This document shows positions 1-10,307 of a stretch of 64,000 bases of DNA, in pieces. The stretch's first letter is position 1. Each line of letters begins with the position of its first letter. The stretch comes from Epiperipatus broadwayi (taxonomy: Eukaryota > Onychophora > Udeonychophora > Euonychophora > Peripatidae): positions 2,896,901-2,960,900 of the forward strand of contig JAQFVV010012507.1 in the NCBI GenBank assembly GCA_028023455.1, read 5' to 3'. The position numbers and the translations under genes were made by a program. Under the pieces are notes generated by a model, which did no database searches, was not told the DNA's origin, and saw only the letters and a program-made list of their open reading frames with translations.

Positions 1-540
1 TTAGTTTAGTCTTTCTTAGACATTAAGTTTGTAGTTGATCTACATTAATGGTACTAAGTGGCCAGAGCATTGATGATGGTCAGCATGTTTTTAATATCCC
101 AGCATTATTGTTTTTATTTTTATATATTCTGATGGATTAGCACTTATGTTTGTACATCCAAATTTATATTTAAATAATTGTCCCATGCTGGCACAAGCTA
201 AATAGTTGATCTGGTTCTACAGTAGACCCAGTTCACATCCAGTCACAAGATTCACAAGATTGATTTTTGATTGATTTTATTGTTAATCACTCATAATGAT
301 GAGTAAGACTTATAGTTATTTATAATGCTGGTGAAGTTATAGTTAATTGTGCTTATACTGCTGAACTCTTAAAGTGATCTCTCATGCTCATTATTTTATA
401 TCAAATATTTATGTAAATTTTATATATTGACTTCCAGTGTAAGATAGATGATTTGCCTTTATCCTAGGTTCACACCCCAACTTTCATCCTGTTACAACAT
501 ATAGAGGCTAAAAATTTTTTTTATTATTATTATTGTTTAA
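1..540. other. AT-rich flank without gene
   Basis: I see no supported gene here. The LINE remnant to the right stops at about 541, next to a T-rich/ATT-repeat tract (about 517-535), which probably marks its broken 3' side. Confidence 0.5.
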
Positions 541-825
541 TTAAATTTCAACCCAAGTTGATTCATGTTGATAATTAATTTCTCTAATGCATTTACTAGT
601 TAGCATCTTATTAATTACTACAAGTGTTCCATCCCCCCTTCTAAACAAGCAATCATTTCTATTTTGTCTACAGATATTATATCTGTTGTTAACCATGTTT
701 CTGTTATTAAAATAAAATCATAATTTTCAGATAAAAATTGTAAATATTCAGTTTTGTTTTAGTCCTCTAACATTCATATAAAAACATTGTATTATTTTGC
801 TATTTGCATTGTTTTGCCAATCCAT
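541..825 (-). pseudogene. LINE ORF2 remnant, APE-type endonuclease N-terminus
   Basis: Minus-strand remnant of a non-LTR retrotransposon second ORF. From an ATG at 823-825 it reads into the motif MNVRGLK, and after a frameshift near 750 it continues with ENYDFILITETWLTTD. This is the usual start of the apurinic-endonuclease domain of jockey/CR1-like LINEs (an N-x-R-G-L block, then a TETWL block holding the catalytic glutamate). A second frameshift leads to a stretch containing RRGDGTLVVINK, which matches the glycine-rich block that normally follows. The reading stops at 541-543, so the rest of the endonuclease and the reverse transcriptase are missing. It lies directly downstream of the ORF1 remnant on the same strand, the normal LINE order. 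Recognition of the endonuclease blocks is firm; the clade is inference. Confidence 0.72.
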
Positions 826-904
826 TAAAGTAAACATGTGTTTTCCATTGCCTACCACTATCATTGTTCATACAATGTTTTTTAATAGTTGCATTAGATA
901 AATT

Positions 905-2670
905 TTCAAAGAAATATCTTGCATCTGCTCTCAGTGATATGAGAATTCATTTTAATTTTATTATAACATTTCTATAATATTCAGGCACACTTACAAAATA
1001 AGTTGTAGACAATGTATTTTCCATATCAATTTTTATACATTTAACAGAAATTCTTAAATATTTCTGAATATAATTTTTAAAAATACTTTCATCTAAATAA
1101 ACATTAACTGTATATATTAGAAATTCATTTTTATTATATGATTTGACATTATTTTTCCAAAACCGATAATTATAATTATCAATATTGCCATTTATCATAA
1201 ATATCACTATATTTACCTCTTTTATCATTTATATTATATCTCTTCTGTCCAAACTGAATTTTTTGTGAGTAATTATATTTTAATCTTTATATCTCTGCTA
1301 TTTTTATAAATTTCTTTCTCATTTCATTGATAATTTTTATTATAATATATTTTGTTTTTGTATTGTCTTCTTTTAAATATCTGTTTATTATTTTTTTTGT
1401 CATCCATAGTCTGACTCCATCTGTATCATTTGTTACTCTGTTATCTTTCAAAAGTTTGCCATTTTTTATATTTTTTATTTTAGTTTCAGGCACTTGTATA
1501 TATTCATTGATTTTTTATTTAATGTTTGTTTTATTTTATTCCCATTAGTATTATCTTGATCTATTGATTTAAGTAGTCATATCCATTCTTCATTTGTTTT
1601 TTTTCCCATTGTTCTCAGATTTGTTATTTATTACGCTTGCCACTTCTTTTTGCTCCATTATATAATAATTGCTTCTTTTTATATATATTTAATCTCTATC
1701 TAAAGTTAATTTTTTTTTTGCTATTTATTTTAACTTCTTCAATATATATCTTTTGTATATTATCATTATTATGAACATAATGACTATTTTTATTCTCTTT
1801 GGTAAGTTTTGTGATATATATATTTTTCTTATAAAATTTTGAATTACATTCACGTTATCTATCAAACTATCTTTCATATATATTATGCTTGTATTATAAC
1901 TATATTTTTAAGGTAACTGAGTTCTCTTAGTCTAAAAATTTTCCATTATTGTTGTTTCTTCTTTTCCTATTACTTTGTTGTCATTATTTACTATTCTGTT
2001 TCAGTCGTTCAATTGTTTATCAGCATTATCAGGGAATGCCATATCCAATGATCAATGAGCTTACACCACCTGATTTAATACTATCTTTAGATTTTTCAAA
2101 TCATGTAAATCAAACGACAAATATAACGATAATAATTCATTTGATAATTGTTATATATTTATATGGTGATATTTTATATAATGCATTGAAGGAAAAAATA
2201 TTTTTCTACTTTTTATATAATAATGCGCTTATATATTTCTTTTCTTATATTAAAATTATCGTAATCCAATCTTTGCCTTATTTTAATTAATTCAGGTTTC
2301 TTTTTTAAAACGTTAGAACAAAATTTCTTGCTTCGTTTCCAGATTCACTTTTTGTATTATCATACCCTGAGGGTTCATTAAAACTAATCGATAAAAATTC
2401 TAGACAGTTATCTTGATTACCAAAGTCATTATTAGAATTATAAAATATACTTTTTTCTACATTTATACTAGTCTTCTTCAGATTTATTATCATTATCAAT
2501 TAATAATTTGTTGCATATTACACTATTTAAGGTAGCAAATGAAAAAAAATAATAATAATAGTCTTTCTGCTTAATAAATAATCAGCATGAAAATATGCAT
2601 TGTCCAGCATATTTTTTTCGTGATCCTGTTGACAAAGATTACTTTTTTTTTTTTCAAACTTTCCGTTATA
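905..2670 (-). pseudogene. Degenerate LINE ORF1 tract
   Basis: A long minus-strand tract that stays protein-like but hops between the three frames. Pieces at about 2540-2670, 2310-2500, 2220-2310, 1690-1800, 1287-1560 and 947-1228 are rich in Lys, Asn, Ile and Glu and read continuously once frameshifts are allowed. The last piece contains TYFVSVPEYYRN, which resembles the C-terminal block of CR1/jockey-type ORF1 proteins just before their stop. An endonuclease-type ORF2 starts about 80 bases downstream. I infer an ORF1 of a decayed non-LTR element. No zinc knuckle or RRM is clearly visible. At 550-700 residues it would be long for an ORF1, so the right-hand part could belong to something else. 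Confidence 0.45.
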
Positions 2671-2679
2671 TAATTACTA

Positions 2680-3015
2680 TCAAATTTTTTTTTTAGTAGT
2701 AACATCTATAGATAATATATTGGTATTGCTTTCATACGGTAAGGCAATCATTTTTATCCAATATTGTATTCTACAAAGATCACAGTTAAAACCAAATTTA
2801 TCTTTCTCGTGATTAATATTTATATTTTCAATAATTCCTCGACTTTTAACGTTGCCCAAGTAAATAAAATGTACAGCTTTTGAATATAATCCACTACATT
2901 TAACTCTCTTTTGTCGGCCATAAGTAGGCAGCTGACAAATGCAATAACTAGGTCCAGGCGCGATATTTAAAAAATAATATCTCTGAATTGACTTTGTTTT
3001 TTGTACAAAACTCAT
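2680..3015 (-). CDS. Coding-like ORF of unknown function
   Basis: A 111-codon minus-strand ORF with more Cys, Gly, Pro and Trp than chance translation of such AT-rich DNA would give. It has a C-x-C near residue 31 and a C-x-x-C (CDLC) near residue 79, possibly metal-binding. I do not recognise the family. It ends 10 bases from the frameshifted ORF1 tract on the same strand and may be its N-terminal part. The opposite strand at 3001-3222 is also open and protein-like (73 codons), so a compact two-way arrangement is possible. No splice site or promoter was recognised. Confidence 0.3.
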   Translation of the reverse strand: MSFVQKTKSIQRYYFLNIAPGPSYCICQLPTYGRQKRVKCSGLYSKAVHFIYLGNVKSRGIIENININHEKDKFGFNCDLCRIQYWIKMIALPYESNTNILSIDVTTKKKI

Positions 3016-3222
3016 TGCTTGAATTTGCCTCTTTATTATACTCCAAGATTAACAATTAAAAGAACAATCAAAATTAATTTAGTGACTGTAAATAACTTCC
3101 AATATGATGCCAGATTTTATAACCTTAGGTCATATCTATCTATCTATGATGTTGAGTTTTATATTGAAATGTTTTTTAAGACTTTAGGTAAACTTGATAT
3201 CCATCTCTGTATCCAAAACTAG

Positions 3223-4804
3223 TAGCAGCATTTGTAAAAAAAAATATACCTTGAAACCTGATTAATGTAACCCTTAAAATTAACCCATATAAAAACCTGC
3301 ACAACATGATTGCATCTGTAACCCTTACAATCAATGTTATGTAATGCTATGTTATCCAAAAGATGAATAAATATTATTTTGGAAATATAATCATAATAAT
3401 AATAAAGAACTATGATTATTTATTGTATTTATTTATTTACCAATCTTGCTTTTTAATTACATTAAATCCATATGAACATGTTTTTATTTTTTTAAATAAT
3501 AAATGGAAGGGAGGGAGTCCAGATAAGTGATTAAAACAATAATCGTAATCGGATAAATCTTGAAACAAAATATCACTATATAAAGCATTATTGTACTCAT
3601 TAAAGCTGAAAACGACATTATTTTATTTCTTTAATAAAATCTTATCATTAAAGACAAAGTGATTACTTCTAAAAAAAATTTTTTTAAATTTTATAAAAAT
3701 TTTAATGGAAAATAAATTTAATTATGTTAATCAGTCTCAGCTTTTTCTTGTTTTTTTTTCTTACTAAATTGTGTAAAATATTTTATATATAAATAAAGAT
3801 GGCATTAATTAATGCTTTTTTGACATGCGAATTTTGTAAATATTTTATTTCAACAACACATATCAAGTAAAATGCTTTTGCTATATGTAAACATCTTAGT
3901 ATGTTTAGATGAAGCGTTTTAAGAATGCAAACATGAGATACTCTAGTAGGCTGAAACCTAATATCTGCTGAAAATGTGGAGAACCTTCAGAAAGATAATA
4001 AATATTGTCGTTAAATAGTATGTCATTCTGAAGGATTTGTGATAGTGAAAGACTGATCTTTTTGTACTTTGTTGAAACAACTTTAAGAGTAATATCATAA
4101 TATTTTATTTAAACTGTATAGTTGTATAATTTTTATTCCCCTGCAGTGAAATCAAAATTAAGTAAAAAATTGACTTAAATATTTACATGAAGTTTAGAAG
4201 TATTTGCAGTGGTATTTTTTAACGTAACTGTCCTCTTTTTGCAACTCAATAATGTTTTTCATCATAATATTTTTACTAATATTTTATTTAGACTGTCAAC
4301 AATCTTTTACAGTGTGTGAATACTAATTTATTACATTATTTATAAAGATATATGACAGATATATGTATATATGAGATATTTATATTAAATAGATTATAAA
4401 AAAAAATTTTTTTAAAAAATACAAAAAGACATTTGCACACACACATTTCATTTTAATTGATTAATTTTCAAGTTTTAAACTGTCCATAATTGTCTTCATT
4501 ATAAAATATAAAATATTGATGAATTTCAATTAATATTAATAATAAAAAACTTAAGATTAAATAATATTTATTACAGCATGAGTTTAAAATTCAAAAATAG
4601 GCTATATAATTAACTGAAATAGACATTTTGATTGTTTTAAATAATATGCAGTTAGCCTCGCTATTTTGAGGAGAAATTTATATACCAAATTATTTGCAGT
4701 TTTTTTTAAATTAAAATATTTGTTGCATTTGTTTTCAAAATGTTGAATTGCAGACTTTCTGTTATCATAAACGAGTTTGACAGAATATATTATTGTGTTA
4801 AACC
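3223..4804. other. AT-rich stretch, nothing recognised
   Basis: Homopolymer A and T runs and short palindromes only. I see no gene, terminal repeats or structured element. Confidence 0.5.
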
Positions 4805-5180
4805 ACTAAACATCACATGATCACCATCTCTATACTAGCACATAATTGTTGTAAACAAAGACAAAACTCTTTATACAGTAGTGCCACCCTGTGCCAAACA
4901 GAGTAATCAATGGATGCCAGAAGGCTTGTGCATAAAATCCCTATCTAGTGCCTATTCATCCAATATCACCAGACTAGTTTCTGGCTTGTGGCCATCATCA
5001 GTGATCTCAGATCCAAGGCTCCTCACTGATGATGGCCACAAGCCAGAAACTAGTCTGGGGATATTGGATGAGTAGGCACTAGATAGGGATTTTATGCACA
5101 AGCCTTCTGGCATCCACTGATTACTCTGTTTGGCACAGGTGGCACTACTGTATGGAGAGTTTTGCCTTTGTTTATGTCAT
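4805..5180 (+). repeat. Family 1 fold-back repeat (inverted dimer)
   Basis: A near-perfect palindrome. The left arm (about 4852-5004) is the reverse complement of the right arm (about 5023-5174), joined by an 18-base hinge (5005-5022). The segment just left of it (4810-4851, containing TGATCACCATCTCTATACTAG) is also found beside the second copy at 12099-12141, so the repeat unit is wider than the palindrome. A 64-codon ORF through the hinge is a by-product of the symmetry. The right arm with the hinge holds a complete hammerhead ribozyme (separate entry). No terminal duplication could be defined, and no protein-coding capacity is visible. Confidence 0.85.
5011..5069 (+). ncRNA. Type I hammerhead ribozyme, family 1
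   Basis: Self-cleaving RNA motif read by hand. Conserved box CTGATGA at 5026-5032. Stem II TGGC/GCCA (5033-5036 with 5042-5045) closes loop CACAA. GAA is at 5046-5048. Stem III is the palindrome ACTAGT (5049-5054), giving a GUC cleavage triplet with cleavage expected between 5055 and 5056. Stem I has an inner helix TCCTCA (5020-5025) with TGGGGA (5056-5061, one G-U pair), an asymmetric internal loop, and an outer helix ATCC (5011-5014) with GGAT (5066-5069). The internal loop in stem I plus a very short stem III is the architecture known for hammerheads of Penelope-like elements and retrozymes. Whether it is transcribed, and whether the surrounding palindrome competes with the fold, is unknown. 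Confidence 0.85.
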
Positions 5181-5223
5181 TATGTCCATTTACCTTTCTC
5201 CATACAGTTGAAAGTTCTATATT

Positions 5224-5256
5224 GAAGCAGATGATCTGATGCTCAGATCCTGCTTC
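5224..5256. other. Hairpin next to the family 1 repeat
   Basis: A 14-bp perfect stem with a two-base bulge (AT) and a three-base loop: GAAGCAG-GATCTGA pairs with TCAGATCCTGCTTC. The surrounding 5180-5300 is less AT-rich than the neighbourhood. I cannot tell whether it is the 3' end of the family 1 unit or a separate small repeat. Confidence 0.55.
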
Positions 5257-5259
5257 ACA

Positions 5260-6930
5260 GCCCTTATCCAATCTCTTACCATCTAACTGTATTCAAACCT
5301 GCCTTTACACACGTATATACATAGCTAATAATATATATATTTCTTTTGGTTAGTATTGTAACATAAATCATTAACACGTATGTATTTTAATTTAAAAATA
5401 TTTTATTTAATAATAATATTCTCATGTGTAGGCGGGTGTAAATAATAAATATCTATATTTCAGTGTAGGAGATTGTGAATAAATTAATTAAGTTATATTA
5501 TATATAAGATATTATATATGAAACATTATTTTTTCATATATAATTTTGTAGCCAGAAATGATGCAATCTTGTTAGATAGTCTCTCGAAAAACAATTGCCC
5601 GGAAGACCACTTAGATTAAAGTAAAAGATTACGAATTGGTAATAATAAAATAAACCCATTAGTGGAAATTGTCCACCACGCTAGTTGTTTTAAAATCATA
5701 AGATATATTTTAAAACAATGGTTCGAGAAACTGATAACAAACTTGCATTGTTTCAAACAACTTACTAGATAAGAGTATCCAGTCAAACTATTCCAGATGA
5801 AACTTAAGTGCTTAAACTGCCTCAGGTCCAGCAGTAGTTGCTAAGTTACAGCTTCAAAATAAAAGTATAAATCCTGCTGGATTTGAATCCACATGAGGGG
5901 AGGAGACCATTAAATAACTAAGTTGCTATACATATTCCATGCCAGTTTTAATTCTCACTCAATGTGTCATGAGTAGGAAATTTTGCCTTGTCCCTCTGTT
6001 CTAATATTCTGTTCCCATGAACGAAGCTCTGCATCCCGTACTAATGAACTTTAGATATTTTCCAGTGAAAATGAAATGCTGATTCTCAAATAATAATGCT
6101 ACCCTAGATCTAGTGAAATAATACCGATGGACTGATTCCTAGTGAAACGCTCTTCCAAATAATCAAGGTAAAAGAATTTTGACCACTTATACTTCCTAAA
6201 TCCTGCCTTCTCTGTAATATTTATATTTTAAATCATCTATATTAAATGTCTTCAAATATGTATTCTATAACTCTATATAACTAATCTATATTAAGCCTCC
6301 ATATAATGTTTTTCTTTTCTTTTATTTCCAAGCAGCAAACAATTTTCAATTTGATTTATGTATTTATATTTTAAAATAAACACCAATAATATTCTAAAAT
6401 TGCAAGCATATAATTCATTTTCGTTTCCCCACCCTTCATTTACCAGGTAAATAATTTATAATTTGATCAAAACAAGTCTTATTTGACTTGCCCAGGTGCT
6501 CGCGATTTTAGATAAATATACTAATTATATTTTTATGTTTACAGTAGAAAAACAGATTGACATCTGTTTTTCACATTTTTCTTCCTAAATAATGCACTAT
6601 CTTTTATTCTTAAGTTATATTATATATGTAAAGCCCATCTTAGCTATTACCACCACCCACTTACTTTGTAATAATTTATATATTTTCATAAGGGCATTGA
6701 TTAACCAAAATTGAGATTTATTTAATGTGTAAGAAGTAATGAATAATATTAAGTAACATAATGTAAGGGGGAGGGGGATCTTGAGATCTTAGTCTTATAT
6801 TTAAGTATAATTATTACCCATGTTTGCTTAGTGAAGCCATATCATTACGCCGAATATTTCATAATTTATGGGCAATAAATATGTTTCAATAATCTTTAAT
6901 TTTAGAATTATATTTATATTATATTATTAA
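5260..6930. other. AT-rich stretch without gene
   Basis: No convincing ORF, terminal repeat or RNA structure. The 5550-6200 part is slightly less AT-rich but has stops in all frames. Confidence 0.5.
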
Positions 6931-6982
6931 GCATTATGTGCATAAAGGCTATTTCGTATATATATATATTTGTGCTTCTTTC

Positions 6983-7357
6983 TCACATGGAGGTATTAGC
7001 GCATTCGAGCCCCATCGTCGTCTCAATGTCCTTAAACCAGGCTGTAACCACCTTGGGGACATCCACGGTCTTATATGCATACTTTATATGGGGAGTGATC
7101 TGGGAAACCAGCCCAATAAAGTCATTGCCAACCACTTTTCATCATCCATGATTCGCCTGTACTTCATTCCAGGGAATCTTGGACTCTTTCGTTCATCAAA
7201 CCGACCCTGCCTACGTTTTCAAAGGAAATTGGTCCACTTCATTTTTAAATTTCATGAAGCACACTCCAGGATCCATAGTTGGACTAACCCAATCAGCTGC
7301 CATGCATGCACTGCCTTTCAGTGTCTTATTAGTCACCCAGAAGTATACATAAGCCAT
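6983..7357 (-). pseudogene. Coding-like GC-elevated island, family not recognised
   Basis: A sharply bounded patch with clearly higher G+C than its surroundings. The minus strand reads as three successive protein-like segments in different frames. 7211-7357 runs from an ATG and contains ADWVSPTMDPGVCFMKF. About 7120-7216 contains FPGMKYRRIMDDEKWLA. 6983-7135 contains TVDVPKVVTAWFKDIETT. The switches look like frameshifts in one decayed protein of at least 110 residues. A 160-codon plus-strand ORF over the same bases probably reflects the lower stop density. I do not recognise the family. Candidates are an old retropseudogene or a transposon-encoded protein; no target duplication or poly(A) tail was seen. 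Confidence 0.35.
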
Positions 7358-7419
7358 AATGAAATGATTTCTTTAAACAGACATATTTCCATTAGTTTAA
7401 TATACATATTAATGCGATA

Positions 7420-9060
7420 GATTTAGTCTCGTTTATATAATTATTCATTACCCATCCTGCGCATTAATTATCTATAACTCAAATTAATCATAATATTGAA
7501 TGTAACCAAATGTAATATCTGCTTATGAAATTATTGTTGTTTAAATTAAGTAAATGCTCTTTTCGTCTCTGGGGGTGTAATAGTATTCCAGTAATGTATT
7601 ATAATAGTGCTAGTTCATTAAATCACACATATATTATTGGCATAGCCACAAATCTTATGTTATCATTAAATATGAATCAAACACATATGTATAATACGTA
7701 CGAGGCTCATGTCAGGTAAATAACCCGACATAATTTTGTTATTAATAAATCTTAAATATATATATCAAACTTGAACCATTGCTTTCTTTTAGTTAAGTTA
7801 AAATATTAAGTTATTATTTATGCTAAATATGACTAGATGATCTCTGCTCAATACATAATTAATATGCTAGGTCATGAGCTTTCATTGCTCATAAAGCATA
7901 GCTAGTTATTAAGTTATTCTATCATATAAGTTTAGCCTAGAGTCTTTTTGTGTCTCCGATGATCGATGTCGGCGAGTGAGAAGTAAATTAATCGATGTCA
8001 TCGGGATTGTTGCTCATAATGTTATAGATCTGGGAAATAGGCAAATAGGGCAGAGTTCATGAGTGTTCCTGACATGTGTATCTTGTGCACGATTGGATTC
8101 GAGGTACTTTTGCCTAGATGCTAGATCTTGTCACGTGAACATACAAATCCGACTGGCACAATATGTGTAAATAAGTTAATGTCAGCTACTGTGTTTAAAA
8201 ATGTAATAAGATTTTGACTCAAAACATGCCTGCATAGTGTACTGCCAACAGGAATGCAACCATTGCAATTTTATTTCAACAATAATTAAATACATCATAA
8301 TTTTTTTAGTTGTAACTCCTTTTTTAAATTTCTGAATACCTTCTGTGTTAATAGTAAAATATATATTTATATTTATGAGAAATATGAATAAGTATATTTA
8401 TATTATTACATATACACTTGTGAATTATACTGAATGTGCACATAGCTGTATCTAAGAAGTATCTATTTCATGTAAAGAAAATATTAAAACGTTTTTAGTT
8501 GCAGTTGGTAAAAACGTTTTATTAAATATTTGTATAAAGTTTTAGTTTGTGATTCACTTTTTTTTTCTAGCATAAGCCTGTGTTAACATTATTAACAAAT
8601 GTACGATTTTTTTTTATTCATTATTATGTGTTAGGCAATATGAAATGACTTTCTAGACAAAACAAAAAGAAATGTCTGTTCATCACTACATTTTTACTTT
8701 TTATTATCAAATTGTTCTCCCAGTAGTGACTTAACGTTTTTTAATTTCATTTTAATAAACCTGTTTTATTAAATCCAATATTCTATTCTTTATTCTTAAT
8801 GTAAAGATTTAAAAAATATATACCCTTTTTTAATCTATTTTATGTTTCTTTCATTCTCTGTGTAATTTTTTATGAATCTTTATCATCTTGCATTATACAT
8901 AAATGTTGTTTAGAATTTTAAAAAATTGTTTCATTAAACCTCTACTATTGCACAAATAATAAGCTGTCTCTAATGTTATTATGCTTCCTTTATTATTATA
9001 TATATTTTTTATTCTTATCTAACTATAAATTTTATTTTATTTACTCAAGACAGAATCATT
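7420..9060. other. AT-rich stretch without gene
   Basis: No supported gene. It holds a short inverted repeat around 8487-8521 (AAAACGTTTTT against AAAAACGTTTT) and a slightly CpG-richer patch at 7950-8120. Confidence 0.5.
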
Positions 9061-9063
9061 TTA

Positions 9064-9210
9064 AAATTCATTTTTAATAATCTTAAGAAAGACCAAATCA
9101 ATACTAATATGTAACTGTTATAAATGTAAGTTGTGAAGTATAATGTAATAAATTAAAAGCTTTAATGTGTTTACCAACCACATATCAAACAACATGGAAA
9201 ATTTGGCAAT
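9064..9210. repeat. AT-rich dispersed repeat, copy 1
   Basis: Member of a low-complexity but recognisable family. Shared blocks are CATTTTTAATAAT, then AATATGTA, then CACATATCAAACAACATGG followed by AAAAT and an AGTGTT/AATGTT block. Other copies lie at about 9495-9650, 30840-30945 and 31250-31335. No ends or coding capacity were defined. Confidence 0.55.
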
Positions 9211-9394
9211 GTTTATGCACATATGTTTTACTAACAAAAGTAGTTTCTCTTTATTTAACACCAACATTATATATCTTCTACTCTAGAAAATAATAGGCTG
9301 TGAAAATGACATTACATTTGTAGGAAATATAAGCAATTCTCCGATGAATTTGATTTTTTTTTTCGATTTTTTTAAGACAAAGCTATTAATTACT

Positions 9395-9494
9395 TGTCAA
9401 GCATTGGTGGCCTAGTGGTTAGCATAGCTGCCTTCCAAGCAGCTGACCCGGTTTCACTTCCTGGTTAACGCACTTGACATATGAAAAAAAAAAT
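9395..9494 (+). mobile_element. Retroposed tRNA-Gly with A tail and 12-bp target duplication
   Basis: A 100-bp insertion flanked by the perfect 12-base direct repeat CTATTAATTACT (9383-9394 and 9495-9506). It consists of six leader bases, a 72-base tRNA-Gly-like body (9401-9472), an 11-base trailer and an A-rich tail (10 As at 9484-9493). Target duplication plus A tail are the marks of LINE-driven retroposition. It interrupts a copy of the AT-rich dispersed repeat. The leader and trailer suggest a tRNA precursor was the template, although a minimal tRNA-headed SINE is an alternative. Confidence 0.8.
9401..9472 (+). pseudogene. tRNA-Gly(TCC) pseudogene
   Basis: Seventy-two bases colinear with tRNA-Gly(UCC). 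The A box TGGCCTAGTGG is intact. The anticodon arm GCTGC-CTTCCAA-GCAGC has a perfect 5-bp stem and anticodon TCC at positions 34-36. The 3' end AACGCA matches the usual acceptor. The T arm is damaged: the B box reads GGTTTCACTTC instead of GGTTCGANTCC, and acceptor-side Cs have become Ts. The damage and retroposed context make a working tRNA unlikely. Confidence 0.8.
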
Positions 9495-9650
9495 CTATTA
9501 ATTACTCATTTTTAATAATTTTAGGAAAGTACAAATCAGTATTAATATGTACATATTGTAACTTTATAGCATGAAATCTAAGATAATAAATTATTTACCT
9601 TCAATATTCACCATAAATCATATAATGTGAAAAATCTCACAGATGCTTGA
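9495..9650. repeat. AT-rich dispersed repeat, copy 2
   Basis: Continues the family described at 9064-9210, from CATTTTTAATAATTTTAGG to the block ending ATAATGTGAAAAATCTCAC. The tRNA-Gly insertion sits at its left edge. Confidence 0.5.
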
Positions 9651-9848
9651 TAAATATTCATAATTAATCAAATATTTCAGACCAATCTCTCTCACTATTT
9701 ATATTTTTCATCTAAAACCTTTTATTAGTCAATTTATCATATATATATTTATTGTAACAATAAATAAATGAGTAATGGACTAACTCTTTTCTATAATACC
9801 ACACAAACTGAATAAGCCAAAATTTCAATGATAAAGAATGGGATAAAT

Positions 9849-10299
9849 CAAGGATGGGAAAATAGCAGCCCGAGGGCACATGTGGCCTGGTAAGAGTTTT
9901 TATGCAGCCCACCTAGATAACCAGAAAAATCCGCCTTGAACTGAGATTTCATTCCAGTGTGCGACTGAAGATTTATCTTATTTTCCACTAAGATGGCCAT
10001 ATCAATACACATATGCAATGTAGATACAATGTGCAGTGTTTTTCCAATTGATCTGGTTAATTTCAATTTTGTCTTTGCATTAGCCAATATCTACATTTCC
10101 AATTTTATTGAAACCATGAACCCTCCAAAAAAATGTAAAATCAGTGATGAATGTCATGTATTTAATGAAGAATGGACAAACCAACATTTCTGTGGTAATA
10201 CAGAGAATAAAGCAGGGTGTTTTTATTGTGTCATGAAAAAAAGATGTGGCCCTCTTTCAACCTCTGTGGCCCCTGAGCCAAAACAATTGCCCACCCCTG
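9849..10299 (+). mobile_element. hAT-family non-autonomous DNA transposon
   Basis: A 451-bp element bounded by a perfect 8-base target duplication GGATAAAT (9841-9848 and 10300-10307). The termini CAAGGATGGG and CCCACCCCTG are imperfect inverted repeats. Eight-base duplications and short C-A/T-G-type ends define hAT transposons, and the subterminal GTGGCC-rich blocks on both sides are typical of vertebrate- and invertebrate-type hAT elements related to ZBED/GTF2IRD2. Inside is the start of a BED-finger coding region, so this is an internally deleted derivative of an autonomous element. It cannot encode a transposase. Confidence 0.9.
10116..10240 (+). pseudogene. BED-finger N-terminus of hAT transposase (fragment)
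   Basis: Plus-strand reading from ATG 10116: MNPPKKCKISDECHVFNEEW, then TNQHF, and a C-x-x-C-like GCFYC near residue 39. This is the standard opening of hAT transposases and domesticated ZBED/GTF2IRD2-type proteins, where a basic stretch is followed by F-x-x-x-W and the first BED cysteines. The histidine half of the finger and the whole catalytic and dimerisation domains are absent, because the reading runs straight into the 3' terminal region. The open frame before the ATG (from 9993) is probably leader. Confidence 0.7.
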
Positions 10300-10307
10300 G
10301 GATAAAT

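Noticed and set aside
2041-2290. Plus-strand ORF 1949-2290 over the LINE ORF1 tract
   Set aside because: Minus-strand reading is more protein-like and continuous with the neighbouring LINE segments.
4950-5025. Second hammerhead on the minus strand of the family 1 palindrome
   Set aside because: The core is present, but the stem I 5' strand is missing because the hinge is not symmetric; only about four weak pairs form.
4881-5075. 64-codon ORF through the family 1 palindrome
   Set aside because: Its second half is the reverse complement of its first half, so it is a by-product of the inverted repeat.
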